Source: Cladochytrium replicatum (Eukaryota; Chytridiomycota; Chytridiomycetes; Cladochytriales; Cladochytriaceae). Taken from it: a DNA stretch of 64,000 nt. Location of the stretch: positions 496,001 to 560,000 of the forward strand of contig JAHLKD010000015.1 in the NCBI GenBank assembly GCA_025526935.1, written 5' to 3'. The position numbers and the translations under genes are program-made. Each line of letters begins with the position of its first letter. Positions within the stretch are counted from its first letter, which is position 1. Of this stretch, positions 1 to 11,715 are shown piece after piece. Under the pieces are notes generated by a model. The model was not told where the DNA came from. It did no database searches and saw only the letters and a program-made list of their open reading frames with translations.

Positions 1-755
1 ACATCACATCAATCGAAACGGCATTCCTCGCATTTCAAAGCCATTATGAGAAGCTATTTACCTATACGAGACAAGGCGACTGCGGGTTGCTAATCAGTGT
101 TTCACTACCTGGGTCATTTTGTCAAGACAATTCGAACTTGTGGACCGCCTTAGGCGTACTGGCAGTATCCAATGGAACGGCTTTGTGGGCTGCTTGTGCC
201 GTTGGTTGGCAAGTTCCATACACCAGCTTTGTCAACAACGTCAAATTGTCTTCTAGGCTTTAATAAACAACTATGGGAGCCATTTTCGTGACAGCAACAT
301 TGAAACAGTAACAAAATCGAGCGCATCATCGTCGACTTGATATGTTGGTGAACCGCTTTCCCATCTTCATCTAGTTTTGTTATGAAGGGCAAATTTATCG
401 CGATACACATGATTTTTCTTATTTCTCCAGAGAACAACCAAGAAACGGAAGAAAATAGCCCTACACAAAACGAAAACCATTTCGGGATCCGTCCTCGTTA
501 AACAAACGAGTCAAGCGGTTGAGCTCAAAACATGATAAAGATAAAGAAGTATTAAGAAAAGTCAAGAAACAAGAAAAAAAAAGAAAAGAAAACATGGACC
601 TCTAAAAGAGAATAAGCATGGAAAAAGCAATCTCACCCCAAACGTATCCTACAAATGCGGCAATTGGGCCGTCTCAGGTCACAAAAAAACTATGAACAAT
701 TAAATAAGACATAGTTTAAAAAACAACACATCCAAAAGGGGCAACTGCTCAAAAA
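1..755. other. No supported gene (left edge, downstream of bZIP gene)
   Basis: Only short, low-complexity reading frames are present and none resembles a known family. The A-rich stretch around 540-600 and the region up to 755 probably include the 3' untranslated region of the minus-strand bZIP gene that ends at 756. Confidence 0.5.
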
Positions 756-2897
756 CTATGCCTTTCCAATGTCCATAGCAGCAACCTGCTGCCACCGTTG
801 AGACGATGACGACAACGACGATCCAGATGCCCTCAACCCCGCCAAATTCTGCCAACTCCTCTTTGTCTGCAATAAAGGCTGCGAAACGTTCGAACTCCCG
901 GCCGTACCCGTGAATCCCCACCTCGCTCCAGATCCAGCTCCAGGTCTCCCCCTCCAACGCCCCGCAACACCGCCAGCAGTCACATCCACAACCCACAACA
1001 GCATCCCCTGCACCACCGCACCGGAAATCAGCGCCAGATCATGCGAGCCCACCGATGCGTCCGAAGAAGCCCAAAAGAGCCCGTTTTTGCTGCTCATCGG
1101 TTGTGGCGGCAGAGATGGAGTCACGGAGGGCACTCCAAGCCTCGTCCCGTCCTCCTCCTTGATAACCACTTCCGGCTCCTGCTTGCCCACCACCTTCCGT
1201 GAAATCGGTCCTGTTTCCCGTACCGCTGAAGAAACCGAACGCATCGGTGTAGTACTCCAGCTTGACGCCCACAACGTCCGCTGCGGGGACGTAAGCACGC
1301 CCTTTCCAAACGAGTTCAGAGCAGTGCCTAAACGCACGCTGCGCGATCGCGTGTCGACGAACGACGGGATGACAAAGGCATCCGCGTCGCCGAACGCAAA
1401 CTGCAGCGGCTGCTTGGCCTGCAGCTGGTTTGAGGACATAGCAACATTCGATCCAACACCGAACGAGCCGTCATCCAGGGACTCGGTGGGGTCACCACCG
1501 GCTCTCCTGGGCGACTCGCTCAGGGGTCTCGAGAAGCTACTTGCCCGTCGTACCAGGGAGGAACTGTGAGGTGAGAGCATGCCTGCGAAATCGACTTCTG
1601 CTGAGTCGGCTTGCGAAGCGTCAAGTACAGGGGATTGGGACAAATTTGTAGAAGATGGGGGTGATGGCAGGAGGGAATGGTTGGATTTGGATGCCATTTG
1701 GGCGACGAATTGACTAGCGAGCATCTCAAGGCGGGATTCAAGGAGACGATTCTTGCTTTCCGAGTGACGGAGGCGAGCTTGAAGCTGCGAATTTTCTGAC
1801 TGGAGGTCTGCGGTCATGCTCTCAAGGTTCTCAACGTAGCGCTTCTTCTTGTCGCGAGATTCCTGAGCGGCAGCACGGTTTCTGAGCATTCTATTTGAAA
1901 CTGTTAGTAAGAACTCATAAAAATTGTTCTCAACAAGAGTTTACCTCTCTTTCTGCTTCTCCTCCTTCTCTTCGATGGTGAGCGCCTTTCGGCGCTTCGT
2001 TGTGGTTCTCGATTGGGCAACACCATCATCTGATCCTGAACCATCCTCTTCCACCTCGTCATGCTTTCTTTGGCGAGACTCTTTTCGCTGCGCATCGGAG
2101 GAGCTTACAGCGGAGGGGTTCCCCTTGGCCTTATTCCCGAGCGCAGATTGCACAATTTCCAGAAGGTTGGGAATGTTGAGAGCAGCAGCACTGGTACTGC
2201 GATCGCCATACACTTGAGAAATAAGCGCGGCAATTTCTGGAACAGATCGAGTTGAAGGTGTGGGAACGGGAGCTGTGAGAGTGGCAGAAGAAGGAGGAGG
2301 AGTGAGTACTGAGATGTTGCCGGGAAAGGTAGAACGAGGGTCAACCGTTGGGATAGGTGCATGCTGCTGGGCGTTCGGAGCAAGCAACATTGAGAGGAAG
2401 GGGTCGGTGCTGCTCAATGGTGTGGATTGTGGAGAGGATTGTGTAGAGAGTTGCGAGGCGGATTCGACGGGCGAGTTTCCGTTCACCAGCGACAACTGGA
2501 GCCAGTTCGAAAGGGAATCTGAATTATTCGCAAAAGCGTTCGAGCCGGTTTGTGTATTGAACTGAATGAAAGCATTTTCGGAGTCAGAAGGAGGTGAGGC
2601 TGAATGATCGAAACCAGAGCTGGCGGTAGCTACCGATGATAAAAATTGCTGCTGCTGTTGTGGGGTCATTGTAGCCATGGCGCTCATCAGAGCAGCCAAT
2701 AGTGGATGGTCGACAGCCGGTGCAACAACGGTATCAAATGTCCCCAGCAGGTGAGCCTCTGGTGAGGGTACAACAGACGAGCCACAGTGCAGTGACGGTG
2801 TCGAGCGGTTGGAGTTGGAGGTAGCGTCGATGTCGGATTGGGGTGACTGGCCACCGAGGTTGAGGAAAGCTTCAAAGTCAGATTGCGGGGGAGTCAT
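756..2897 (-). CDS. bZIP transcription factor with possible C-terminal membrane segment
   Basis: Two exons (2897-1945 and 1890-756, intron of 54 bp with GTAAAC donor, CTAAC branch and TAG acceptor) give 695 residues. The intron falls inside the basic region and splicing restores KER-MLRNRAAAQESRDKK, followed by a leucine-zipper-like heptad run (residues about 315-375). The basic region is closest by eye to the Hac1/XBP1/ATF6 group that controls the unfolded protein response. The N-terminal half is Ser/Pro/Gln rich, as in activation domains. Around residues 600-620 is a 19-residue stretch starting LALISGAVVQGM with average hydropathy near 1.9 (hand-computed), which could be a transmembrane anchor. 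If so, this would be an ER-tethered factor released by proteolysis. Membership of the bZIP family is certain; the exact subfamily and the membrane segment are inference. Confidence 0.9.
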
Positions 2898-4978
2898 TTT
2901 GTAAAAGTTGAAACTCCGAGTGAGTAGCGGAGAAAATGGTTTGAATTAGAAGGACACGAGGTCAGTCGAAGGTGATAGAGCCGCAGTGGAACAGGAGCAG
3001 CAACAAGAGAATAAAGTTCTGTGAGTGGAATGGTTGACACGTAAGCAGAGAATTAGAATTTGGGTGAGTTAGTTAGCGTACATGAGATCAGAATGTGAGA
3101 ATGTAGAGGAGGCAATCAACCGTCCATCGCTTCGGGGGGGCGACGCTGTCTCTGAAAAGAAGCGATACGTCGCAATGTAGCCATTTTGGGATGGATCACG
3201 TGGGGACGTGCCGTTCGCTGGGCCACTGTGGAGTGGACACGTAGCGGAATAGCGTTGGACGGACACACCGATAAACTGATAATAAATGGGTGGAAGACTA
3301 CGCATTATTGGAGATGACACCAGAGCGACATACAGAACTTGAACCATAGTTGAGTAACAAGTCTGACGGCTTTGTTGATCACTGGACGAAAGATCACTAT
3401 AAACTGAGGAACTCTGAAATCGGAACTGACCAAAGAAAAACTCTACGAAATTCTGTGCGCTAACTTCAGTGCAATGCCTGCTTTGTGTCCAACTCCGAAT
3501 CAAATAGGACCAGCCAGATTTGCTCTGTGTAGCTGCCTTCCCGTGATCCGCAGCCTTTCTGCACCAATGTGCAGGATGATCCATGTCTCCTTCAAGTCGT
3601 CACTCACATTCCGATAATAGCATCCAAGATTTTTACTGCCCAGCCGTGTTGCACAAGCCTGCTGCCTTTAGAAACAACGCCGCAGCCGCCCGATCCATAT
3701 CTCTGTCAACCCAGTTCCATTCTGAGAAAAACCATACAACATAACTCTATTCTCCCGGCACCACGATATTGCCATACCCATACCTTCCTCGACTCCAATT
3801 CCAACATAACAACTCCGCCGAGACAGTACTGACCGTATGTGTTGCCGTGATCAGCCCGATTTCTGTACAATTCTACCGCTCGCTTCAAGTTTTTTGCTCG
3901 ATCCTCGTTCCTTCCTCGTAGCACAGCCTAGATTTCTTTTGGCCCTCCGCGTCTCTCTGCAACGCAGCCTGCCGAAACTACTCCACCGCTCCACGAAAAT
4001 CTTTCGACACCCCACTTCCGTAAAACCTCCAGTCTCCAATTTTCATTCTGCGCTGACGGATCGCCCTCTAATGCCTCATTGTATCGGGAAAGATGTTGCG
4101 CAAGCGGATCGTACAATTCATGTGTCGCACCAGTGTGGGCGTTTGTTGGAAAAGCGGTTGTTGGAGGAAAGCACTGATCGGGCTGTGGAGTCTCCTTCGC
4201 GATACAATCCGCAACGGCCGCGTAATCCCCGTCACTGCCATCGAGACATTTCAGATAAAGCGCCGAGCCCATCAGAAACCGAATCGATGTATCGACAGGG
4301 CTCCCTCGTGAAGAACCATGCAAACCGACCTCCGGTCCTCGTTGTGTACAAAATGGAACTCCAGCATTGCGTTTTGCTCTTCTCGTATGCCCACGAGATG
4401 CAGACGACGAAGAGCGTGCTGTTCAGAATGGCGAAAGCCAGGCGGAGAAGATGTTGCCCCCCATGAAGTTGACGTCGATCCAGACTCGCAGACCACACGT
4501 TGTCGCGAATTCTGAAGACCTGGTTTTCTGCGACGGTGAGATTGACGGGAGGGCGACAGCCGGATCGGATTGACGTACCTCTGGCCTTGCACAGCTTCGA
4601 CGCGCGACTTACCCGAGCACTGGTTTAATTGAGAGCTCTTTTATGCGTTCCTCACATCGAACCCGGACTGCTCCGTTGCATCCATGCGAGATCCTGAAGG
4701 GGAATGCGAAAGGGATAGTGCTGAAGCACTAGCACCCATGTGATGGGAAGCGATTACCGTTGGGAACAAGTTTGTCACGGGAACAGGATGGAATGCCCAC
4801 AGCAGTCTATTATTATGAAGAACCTTTTTTCAGTATTTGAAGTTTCATGAGTTTAATGCAGCGTCCAGGTGGGGGTATTTCATTCTTTCCCTTCACTCAA
4901 ACCTAACCGATTGGATCACTCAATATCCGCTCCTTGTCTGCAAACACCATGAGAAACTACCATCCAAGCACTACTTAA
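2898..4978. other. Mostly non-coding or unresolved region
   Basis: About 2 kb between the bZIP promoter and the ArfGAP end. Several 60-210-codon open frames exist on both strands, but they overlap each other and lack convincing splice structure. One minus-strand stretch near 3850-3780 reads like a single Sel1-type repeat and is listed separately with low confidence. Otherwise nothing is recognised. Confidence 0.4.
3706..3924 (-). other. Possible single Sel1-like repeat remnant
   Basis: The minus strand encodes NLKRAVELYRNRADHGNTYG followed by QYCLGG. This has the spacing of a Sel1/TPR-like repeat (A.ELY...A..GN..A.Y.LG). There is no in-frame ATG nearby and no second repeat. The upstream minus-strand frame (4323-3928) ends in a stop before reaching it. 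It could be an exon of an unrecognised gene, a decayed fragment, or chance. Confidence 0.2.
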
Positions 4979-6708
4979 TCACATTACCTGAAGGTCTTGC
5001 AGAATCTCTCCAAGCTTCTGTCCTCCAGTTGCCACCATCCTCCGCAACGACGTAACGTCCTCTGAAGCTTGCCCGACAAACTTCACCGCGAAATCCTTTG
5101 CACTCTCACTCAAAGAGTTTACAAACACGTCTGCTGACACATTCCCAAGCACACCCATTGCGCCGACCGACGACGATGAGTTGGGCCCCATCTCCGACTC
5201 ATCGCGGTTGTAGTACTCCGCAGATCCGAACCCAGTTTTGCCCTGGAAGTTCTGCAGCCGTTCCCGTGCCTCAGAGCTGTACCAGAAAAAATTTGAAAAA
5301 CATTAAAATTAGGAGAACTTCCCTCATACCTCGCTTGCTCATCGTAAGCTCCGCGGCCAAAGTACTGGTCGCTCGAAATGGCTTTTGCAGATCCAAACCT
5401 CTTCGACGCCTCCCCATCGTCCGCAGGGCCCGAAGTAGCTCCAAACCCACCCCTCGCCGGCCCACTGCTGCTGCTGCTCTTCGCACTCGTCTGTGCCGAC
5501 AGCGCCATCTTCCCCATCCCCATCCCCAACCTCTCCATCATGTCCCCAGCTACCTCTGGACCTCCAGACCCTCTCCTGTCTCCAACCACCGGCCCGCTGG
5601 AAGTAGCGAGAACCGTCGGCGCAGCCAACATCGCCCTCCGTTCCTCCTCGACCTTCCGCGCCTGAGCTTCCTCATCTTCCTTCTGCCTCCGCTCCGCTTC
5701 CTCCCTCGCCCTCCTCTCCGCCTCTTCGAAATTCACAACCTTGTTCGCCTTCTTGGCTCCTAGGCCTTTCCGACCCGTTCCTTTGAGCATCGATGCGCCG
5801 ACTGAGGACGGCGCGACGGCGACTGGTGAGCGCACGGCGGGCGTGGGGGCGGCGATCACAGTCGGCGAAGCGGTGTCGAGCTTTGGAGGGCTTGGAGGGG
5901 TTGTCACGCTGGGGTCGACAGCGGACACGGGGGTCGGGTTCGGAGTTGGGGTGACTTCCGGAGTGGGGGTTGAGCTCGTGCGGCCGAAGGCCCCGAAACC
6001 GACGACTGGGATCGAGGCGCTGAGAGGCTGCGCGGGGGTGTTTGAGCGGGACGAGCCTGAGAGGGAAGGCGAGCCGGTCTTGGATGGAATGGGGCTGTCC
6101 CAACCAGCAAAGAAGTCGTCCGCAGCTGGAGCTGCCGGAGCTGCTTGCTCTTCGCTGTCGGCCGCTTCGACATAGATCCGGCCAGGGAATCTGGAAAAAA
6201 GTTCCCAATAAATTAAGTCATGACATCTTACAGATATCCCGAACGCAAATACCTTCGCGCATCTTCCTCCACGAGCTTCTTCAGCTTGTCTTTGTACAGG
6301 GTAGCGGCTTTACTGGTATACTTTGTCTTCCCATCCTTAAATTTGTCCGCCCCGCCATAGTGCCTGAAGAATTCTGTTGCGTTCGCGTTCCCACCGACCT
6401 TCATTGTCCTCAACTGGTCAAGCGTCCACGTATCGAGAAGCGTCGACCTACGCAAAACGCGCACATTCAGTCCTGTGCATAGTAACTAAGCGAAGGTCTT
6501 GGTTCTACCTGACAAAAGAGATGTGCACGCCCACGTTGCGGTGCACGGCGGAACAGTCCAGGCAGAGGTAAACTCCATAGGTCACTGAGGACCAGGTGGG
6601 GTTCTTTGCATTGCAGTCGAAGCACAGACGGTTCGCACGGACTGACTTGAGCTTGCGGAATACTTCCGTAATCTCGCTCTTTGCGACCTCGTCTGGTTTG
6701 TTGCTCAT
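4979..6708 (-). CDS. GLO3: ArfGAP2/3-type Arf GTPase-activating protein (Glo3 family)
   Basis: Four exons (6708-6509, 6447-6232, 6190-5330, 5276-4979) give 524 residues with clean GT-AG introns of 61, 41 and 53 bp. The N-terminal ArfGAP zinc finger is intact: [17 protein letters not shown] then CLDCSAVHR, giving the CxxC...CxxC pattern and the catalytic Arg. A basic, Glu-rich coiled segment follows ([16 protein letters not shown]). The [11 protein letters not shown] sequence matches the ISSxxYFG Glo3 motif that separates ArfGAP2/3/Glo3 from ArfGAP1/Gcs1. The protein should stimulate GTP hydrolysis on Arf1 at COPI vesicles in Golgi-to-ER traffic. The end is uncertain: the frame stops at 4979, but a GTAATG donor just before it could lead to a few different terminal residues. 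Confidence 0.93.
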
Positions 6709-7366
6709 GGGTGTTCAATCTGTGTTCCAGTACCGTTGTACTTGGTGGCAGTGACGTTAAGCTTTTGTTAAAAGACTATAATCGAGGGAAGTTGCTATTA
6801 CTCTGGGGTTAATAATGGAATAACAATCCTTGTCGGCAGAGATGGCACGTATAATTGAGCGTACTCGTAGTCGATCCTTCGACGCTGAGTAAACCACTGC
6901 CTATATGAAGACAGTCCAAGGGTTCCACTTGAAACCACAACATAAAAAGAACGGCATTCTGGATTCTCGCAGCGTTACACTCTATTCTCCCCCTCCACCA
7001 TCCTCACTCCATCTTTCTGTCCATCTCTTCCACACCGTTCCTTAAAAGCCGCCAAGAATACGATAGTCTGCGCCATATTCTATTTGTTGATGTCTTGGCA
7101 AAACAAGGGTGCTCTCAACTTGATTACGTGCGCTTGTCCTGTGACAGCGGCCGATGGCTAGGACAATTGGAAGAGACGAAAGCTTGAATTAATCAGTTGA
7201 TCTCCAGGAAATCCGTTCCATACTGCTCCTTATCGATGTGACTCTTCGCCATGTTGCAAAATTAAAATGTCGAACAATTCCACTCGGCAGAAAATTTGCG
7301 TCCATCGAGGATATATTTCAGGCCTTCCGCATGATCTGTCCCCACACTTCTTACTCACGACAAACA
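6709..7366. promoter_or_regulatory. Divergent intergenic region between ArfGAP and secreted-protein gene
   Basis: About 660 bp separates the two divergent start codons and must hold both promoters. No open frame of note is present. A pyrimidine-rich run near 6980-7040 precedes the plus-strand gene. No specific binding motif could be assigned. Confidence 0.4.
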
Positions 7367-8604
7367 ATGTCCAGAATCGCTTCTGCATTCGCCATCGCTC
7401 TCGTAGCGCTGTCGTTCTCCCACCTCGTTTCTGCCGACTACTGTAACAAAACAACCACCCCCATCTGTGGTGCTGGCGGTTCCGGAAAGTCTCTCGTCGT
7501 TGAATCAAGTAAGCTTGCCCATCCTTGGTTTGTTTTCGAAAATCGCCTTATTCAAACTGTCTGTTCCTTGTTCTTTGTAACAACAACAAGTCCAAAAGTT
7601 CTGCATCTTCGTGAGTAATCCCTGAGCATTCAACCCGTTTTCATCCGTCTGACGAAAGTGTTCTAACAGCTCCCTCCTCTCCCCACCCTCACTGTCCTTG
7701 AATCCGAGGGTTGCTGCGGTACCTGCGACCGTCTTAAAACGAACCAATGCGCGTCCGTCGCAACCGACGCCGTCGTCCACTGCACGGATCCCAGCATTGC
7801 GCCGGGTGCGAAACAGCTGCCCGCTGGTTTGATTGCCTCGGCACACTTGGTCAAGGCTGCCGATGGCTCCAAGATTCAAATTACGGGTACCCTCAACAAC
7901 GTATACATCATGGCGAACGATGACGGTGGACAGTACGAGTATGTTCATTTTGAAAAATTGTTTGTGGGAGCATCTTGAGTTGACAAGTTTTCTTTCTTTA
8001 GTCACACGAACACGGGTCAGTACGAAGTGAACTCCCCTCCTGGCGGCGGTGTCTCTGGCTACGACGAGTACGTCAACCTCGTTGGAACCGGAGTATTCTG
8101 TATCCAGCTCTGCAAGGGCACCTACAACTGCAACTCTGACAATGACTACACCGGCTGCCTTGTAACTTTTAATCCAGCTCAGAAATTTTGCACATTATCT
8201 TATTTGTCTCCATTAAGGTGGCTATTCCCGGTGACTACGGACCAGGCTTCACCGAAGCTACCGTCCCGACTATTCAGAAACAAAACTCCCCACCCGCAGG
8301 CAACGTCTCGGCGATCCCGAGCCCGCTCGTTGGCGCGCCAACAAACTACGTCGGCACCGTCACTACTGTGTCGGCACCTGCGGGTCAAGGTGCGACCGTC
8401 TCTCCCACCGCTGCGATTACCAGTGCTACGGCAAATGTTGCTCCCACCGGCGGTGCTGCTCAGACCACCGCACGGGCAGCGACGTCCGCTACGTCGTCGC
8501 CTTCCGCCGCCAGCCATGTCTCGTCCAGCCCCATGGCTGCGTTCGCGTTCTCTGCGGCCGTTTTGCTCGTCAGCGGCATGTTTGGAATCATGGCGCTGCT
8601 GTAG
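7367..8604 (+). CDS. GPI-anchored, cysteine-rich secreted protein
   Basis: Five exons (7367-7508, 7591-7610, 7670-7938, 8002-8161, 8218-8604) give 325 residues with all phases consistent. The start is set by a clear signal peptide (MSRIASAFAIALVALSFSHL then VSA). The mature part has paired cysteines (EGCCGTCD, CIQLCKGTYNC) and an AIPGDYGPGF motif near the end of the folded part. A Ser/Thr/Ala/Pro-rich stalk follows. The C-terminus is hydrophobic (FAFSAAVLLVSGMFGIMALL) and ends in the chain, as in GPI-anchor signals. It should sit on the cell surface or wall. The layout loosely resembles fungal macrophage-activating-glycoprotein-like proteins, but I do not claim that family. Exon 2 is only 20 nt; it is supported because it keeps frame and adds a Cys between well-fitting exons. 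Confidence 0.8.
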
Positions 8605-9729
8605 AGTGCGCAAGCAAATCCAATTCGCTTTCACTTCTCTCCGCGGAAAAGCGTTGGGAAGGTTTCGTTTGTGCGTTATTTTAGCCGAATATGCTTTTCG
8701 AGTCCGATTTGTTTTTCCCTGTTTTGGTTTGGTTTTCGCGCGCTGTAAACTGGGATTTTCGCTGTATCGCTTTATTGTTGCACTTTTTCTGGCCTTCCAA
8801 GTTTTTAGCATTCTTACTGTAACAGTTTTTTCTGCAAGCAAACGTTGCCAAACATATAACCAGACTTTTTGAACAACATGTTACTCTCAATAGAAACTAG
8901 ATACATATTCACAATGTGTGGAGTCTGTTCAACATTCCCGTTGTTGTGCGGGCATTACCAATCACTGTAATTGCTCATGCTCACCACACAAAAAAAAAGT
9001 GCTTCTGTGGTTCGATCCTTACCACAACCATTATTCACCATACAGCGCAATATGACCACCACGTCACTTCATACCAAATGAAGCCATTATAAAGTTGCCC
9101 TTCTGCTTTACAAATGGTGACAACACAGTTCCTCGCCATATGGGTTTCAATTTCGATTTACAAACCACACTGACATTTGCAGTAATAAATGTATTCTTTG
9201 CTTAACTCAGCTATTTCGAAACTACTGAAACTCGTGCTCCTTGAGTCGAGTCATCATGGCAAGCCAAGGGACTTAGGCAACCACGATAATATCTTATTTC
9301 GACTTGTTTACCTTTTGAAGGGTCACAGGTCCTGAAAGTCCGTCAATCAGGGCGGAAGGGATTTGTACCTGTATAAAACAGGGGATGCTCGGTCACAGTC
9401 ACGCAACCGTCCATCCACGGCGGACCTCACAAAGTATCTAAACTCACATCTGACTCATAGTGATCAAACCCGGCCTGGTCTTGCTTTGTTTTTGGTTCCT
9501 GTTTGAACGGGTCCGTCACTCGAATCAACAGGCAGTGGAGAGATAATGATTTGTTTTGTTTTTGGAAAGCTTTCCCATTCGAGGTGCTCGGTCGCTCGGA
9601 TCAAAGGGCCGCAGGAGCAGGGGCGGAATTGTCGCAAAGTTTTTGACAAATAATGTCTCTGTGTCATAATGCTATTGTAATTTGGGAGGCATTCTGAGCC
9701 CTTTCAAAGGCCAGCGCCGGCAACAACGA
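8605..9729. other. Gene-poor intergenic stretch
   Basis: The first 300 bp are T-rich and probably the 3' UTR of the secreted-protein gene. No coding region, RNA gene or repeat was recognised in the remainder. Confidence 0.45.
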
Positions 9730-10460
9730 GCTCAATCTCGATAGATGCTACTGTCTTCAGCAATTCTCCTGGTAATCCCTGTCGTCCAGTTTCGCCGACC
9801 CCATTGGGAACGGTGTCAAGTGGCGATACTGGATTGAAAATGCCCGCGCTGATGCTAGCGTGGTCTCTTCCGACATAGCGGTATGATTTATTAAGGAATT
9901 ACGTCTGTTTCGCTACCAACAAGTAACCTGTTTCCTGATTCAGGCCATGACCGCGACTAATTTTTCAGACACTACACCTGAGATTGTGATCACAACGAAT
10001 GATGAATCGACACGACACCTTACCTTGATGCTCGGTACGTGCAAACCGAGAGTCTACATCTGGTGTTGAGCTGTTGCTGTACCAAAACTGCGGCCAAATC
10101 GTCGGTGAAGACCCCTCGGGCTTTACCTACGGTTCAGCAAACTTCAAGTCGCTCTTTGACAAGACCGCCCAATAGGCTGCCGCAAACAACTTGACGTTGG
10201 ATCTTTGCGGCGGTCCTGCCGCAAGGTGCCTGGATTCCTTCGGCGAATCCCGACCAGGTCGGCTTCAACACCTAGCTTGCCTTTGGCTTTACGTTCATCT
10301 CAGCCTCTCCTCCTTTCAACGGTGAGGTTCCGAAACCAAACACTTGCTGTCGTTCGGAGCTGCGAATGCCAACTTTAACACTACGTCTGCACAAATCATT
10401 ACCCGAAAAAGCATCACAAGCGATCTCGAGCACACAAAAGAATTTACTCACACAGGTAAG
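9730..10460 (+). pseudogene. Decayed multi-exon gene, probably for a secreted protein
   Basis: Coding-like segments run in order but need at least one frame change and contain stops. One segment reads SSSFADPIGNGVKWRYWIEN and then ARADASVVSSDIA up to a GTATGA donor at about 9880. It resumes after a TTCAG acceptor as AMTATNFSDTTPEIVITTND. After a shift the frame continues LLLYQNCGQIVGEDPSGF and is broken by TAG near 10172. After another shift it reads GAWIPSANPDQVGFNT, a TAG, then LAFGFTFISASPPFNGE. A GTAAGG donor lies at about 10455. The family is not recognised. The mixture of intact splice signals and multiple lesions argues for a pseudogene rather than chance. Confidence 0.45.
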
Positions 10461-11715
10461 GACCATAGCCTGCGCTCAACATACTCAACGTCGATTCTTT
10501 CTTAAGCTGTTGGTTAACCACGCACACCATTTATCTTCATCCCTGCGATCATGGCAGTTGCACACCGTCCATCAGACACGTTCTCGAGTCTCTCGTAAAA
10601 AGTGCAGAAAGCGGCTGAGAGCAGTCGACTCAGTGGTGTCTAATCTTCAAATACATTCGATGCTTGTGCGGTCAGCGCGCAGCTTTCCTGAGTCCAGATA
10701 ATGACGCCACAGCGGTTGTGCTGACTTGTGGTGTAGAGAAGTCGACGAGGAAGGGAGAGCGTTGAGTCCGGATGATTATGATGAATGCATGGGCAGCGCG
10801 TTGGTTGTGTGGAGGGCAGTTGTGATGGCGGTGGTTGCTTGCGGTGTATGGAGCGAAATGGGTAAACTGGGGCAGATCCTTGCGCTTACCTACGGATGTC
10901 CAAACTTGCAGGGAAGAACTCGAAATGTCATCAAAGGCTGTGAGTCAAAATATAGGAGAAAGGTGGAATCGTTCAGGTTGTGAGATCGATTTGGGCATTT
11001 AGGCTGTGGGACATTTTTTGTGAGCAAGAGACAAAGCCTTCCACTATAAAAGCCATACATTGACTGTATCCATTATCATCCCAAGAATGGTTCTTTTCAC
11101 TTAATCACTCTTCGCGATTCCCACGCTTTTGTGCTGTTATCCCTGCGGATCAGCCTTCTAAATTTCATTCGCGATATTAGATTTGTCGTTCTTTGAAGGT
11201 TCTTCGCTACCGTTTTGAGATGAATGCATACAACGGACGCCCTTTATTAACTTTGCACGTTGCTGATCCTTTAATTATTATCCGGCATACGGAACCCACT
11301 GCAAACAATTTTTGACCGCTCTTCTCTTGAAGGTTTTAAAAATGAACTACTGTTGAGCATGACTTTTTGAATTTAAAACAGTGATCTAATAAAGTAGTGA
11401 CTGTCTGCCGAACGAATCTCACGCTTCTCTATCGCTTGTCATTGTAAAAGTAAAACATATCATGAAACCACCTACTTACAAACCGAACAGGGCGTAATTT
11501 AGTGCTCTCCCAAAAGGTGCAAAAAGCTATGGGCTAAATACTACTTTTCTTTGCATTAACGAAAAGGCTAACTTAAATTGTACTGAGAATTTCATTGTTT
11601 TGAGGGAAAAGATAAGAATAAACTGCATAAAAACTAAACTATTCATTCCGATGCCCCGATTGTTGAAGGCAATGTTCAAAGACTGAAAACGTCCACCAAA
11701 ATTTTTGGGTCTCTC
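10461..11715. other. Intergenic, nothing recognised
   Basis: AT-rich sequence with two short open frames (up to 111 codons) that show no splice structure and no family resemblance. The last 200 bp are probably the 3' UTR of the antizyme gene. Confidence 0.4.

Noticed and set aside
910-1569. 219-codon plus-strand frame
   Set aside because: It is antisense to the second bZIP exon, which has clear family motifs; no independent support.
3837-4466. 209-codon plus-strand frame in the region before ArfGAP
   Set aside because: Arg/Ser/Cys-rich composition typical of an antisense or random frame; no motif, no splice logic.
5098-5763. 221-codon plus-strand frame over the ArfGAP gene
   Set aside because: Mirror frame of the Pro/Ser-rich ArfGAP exon 3; it has no recognisable domain.
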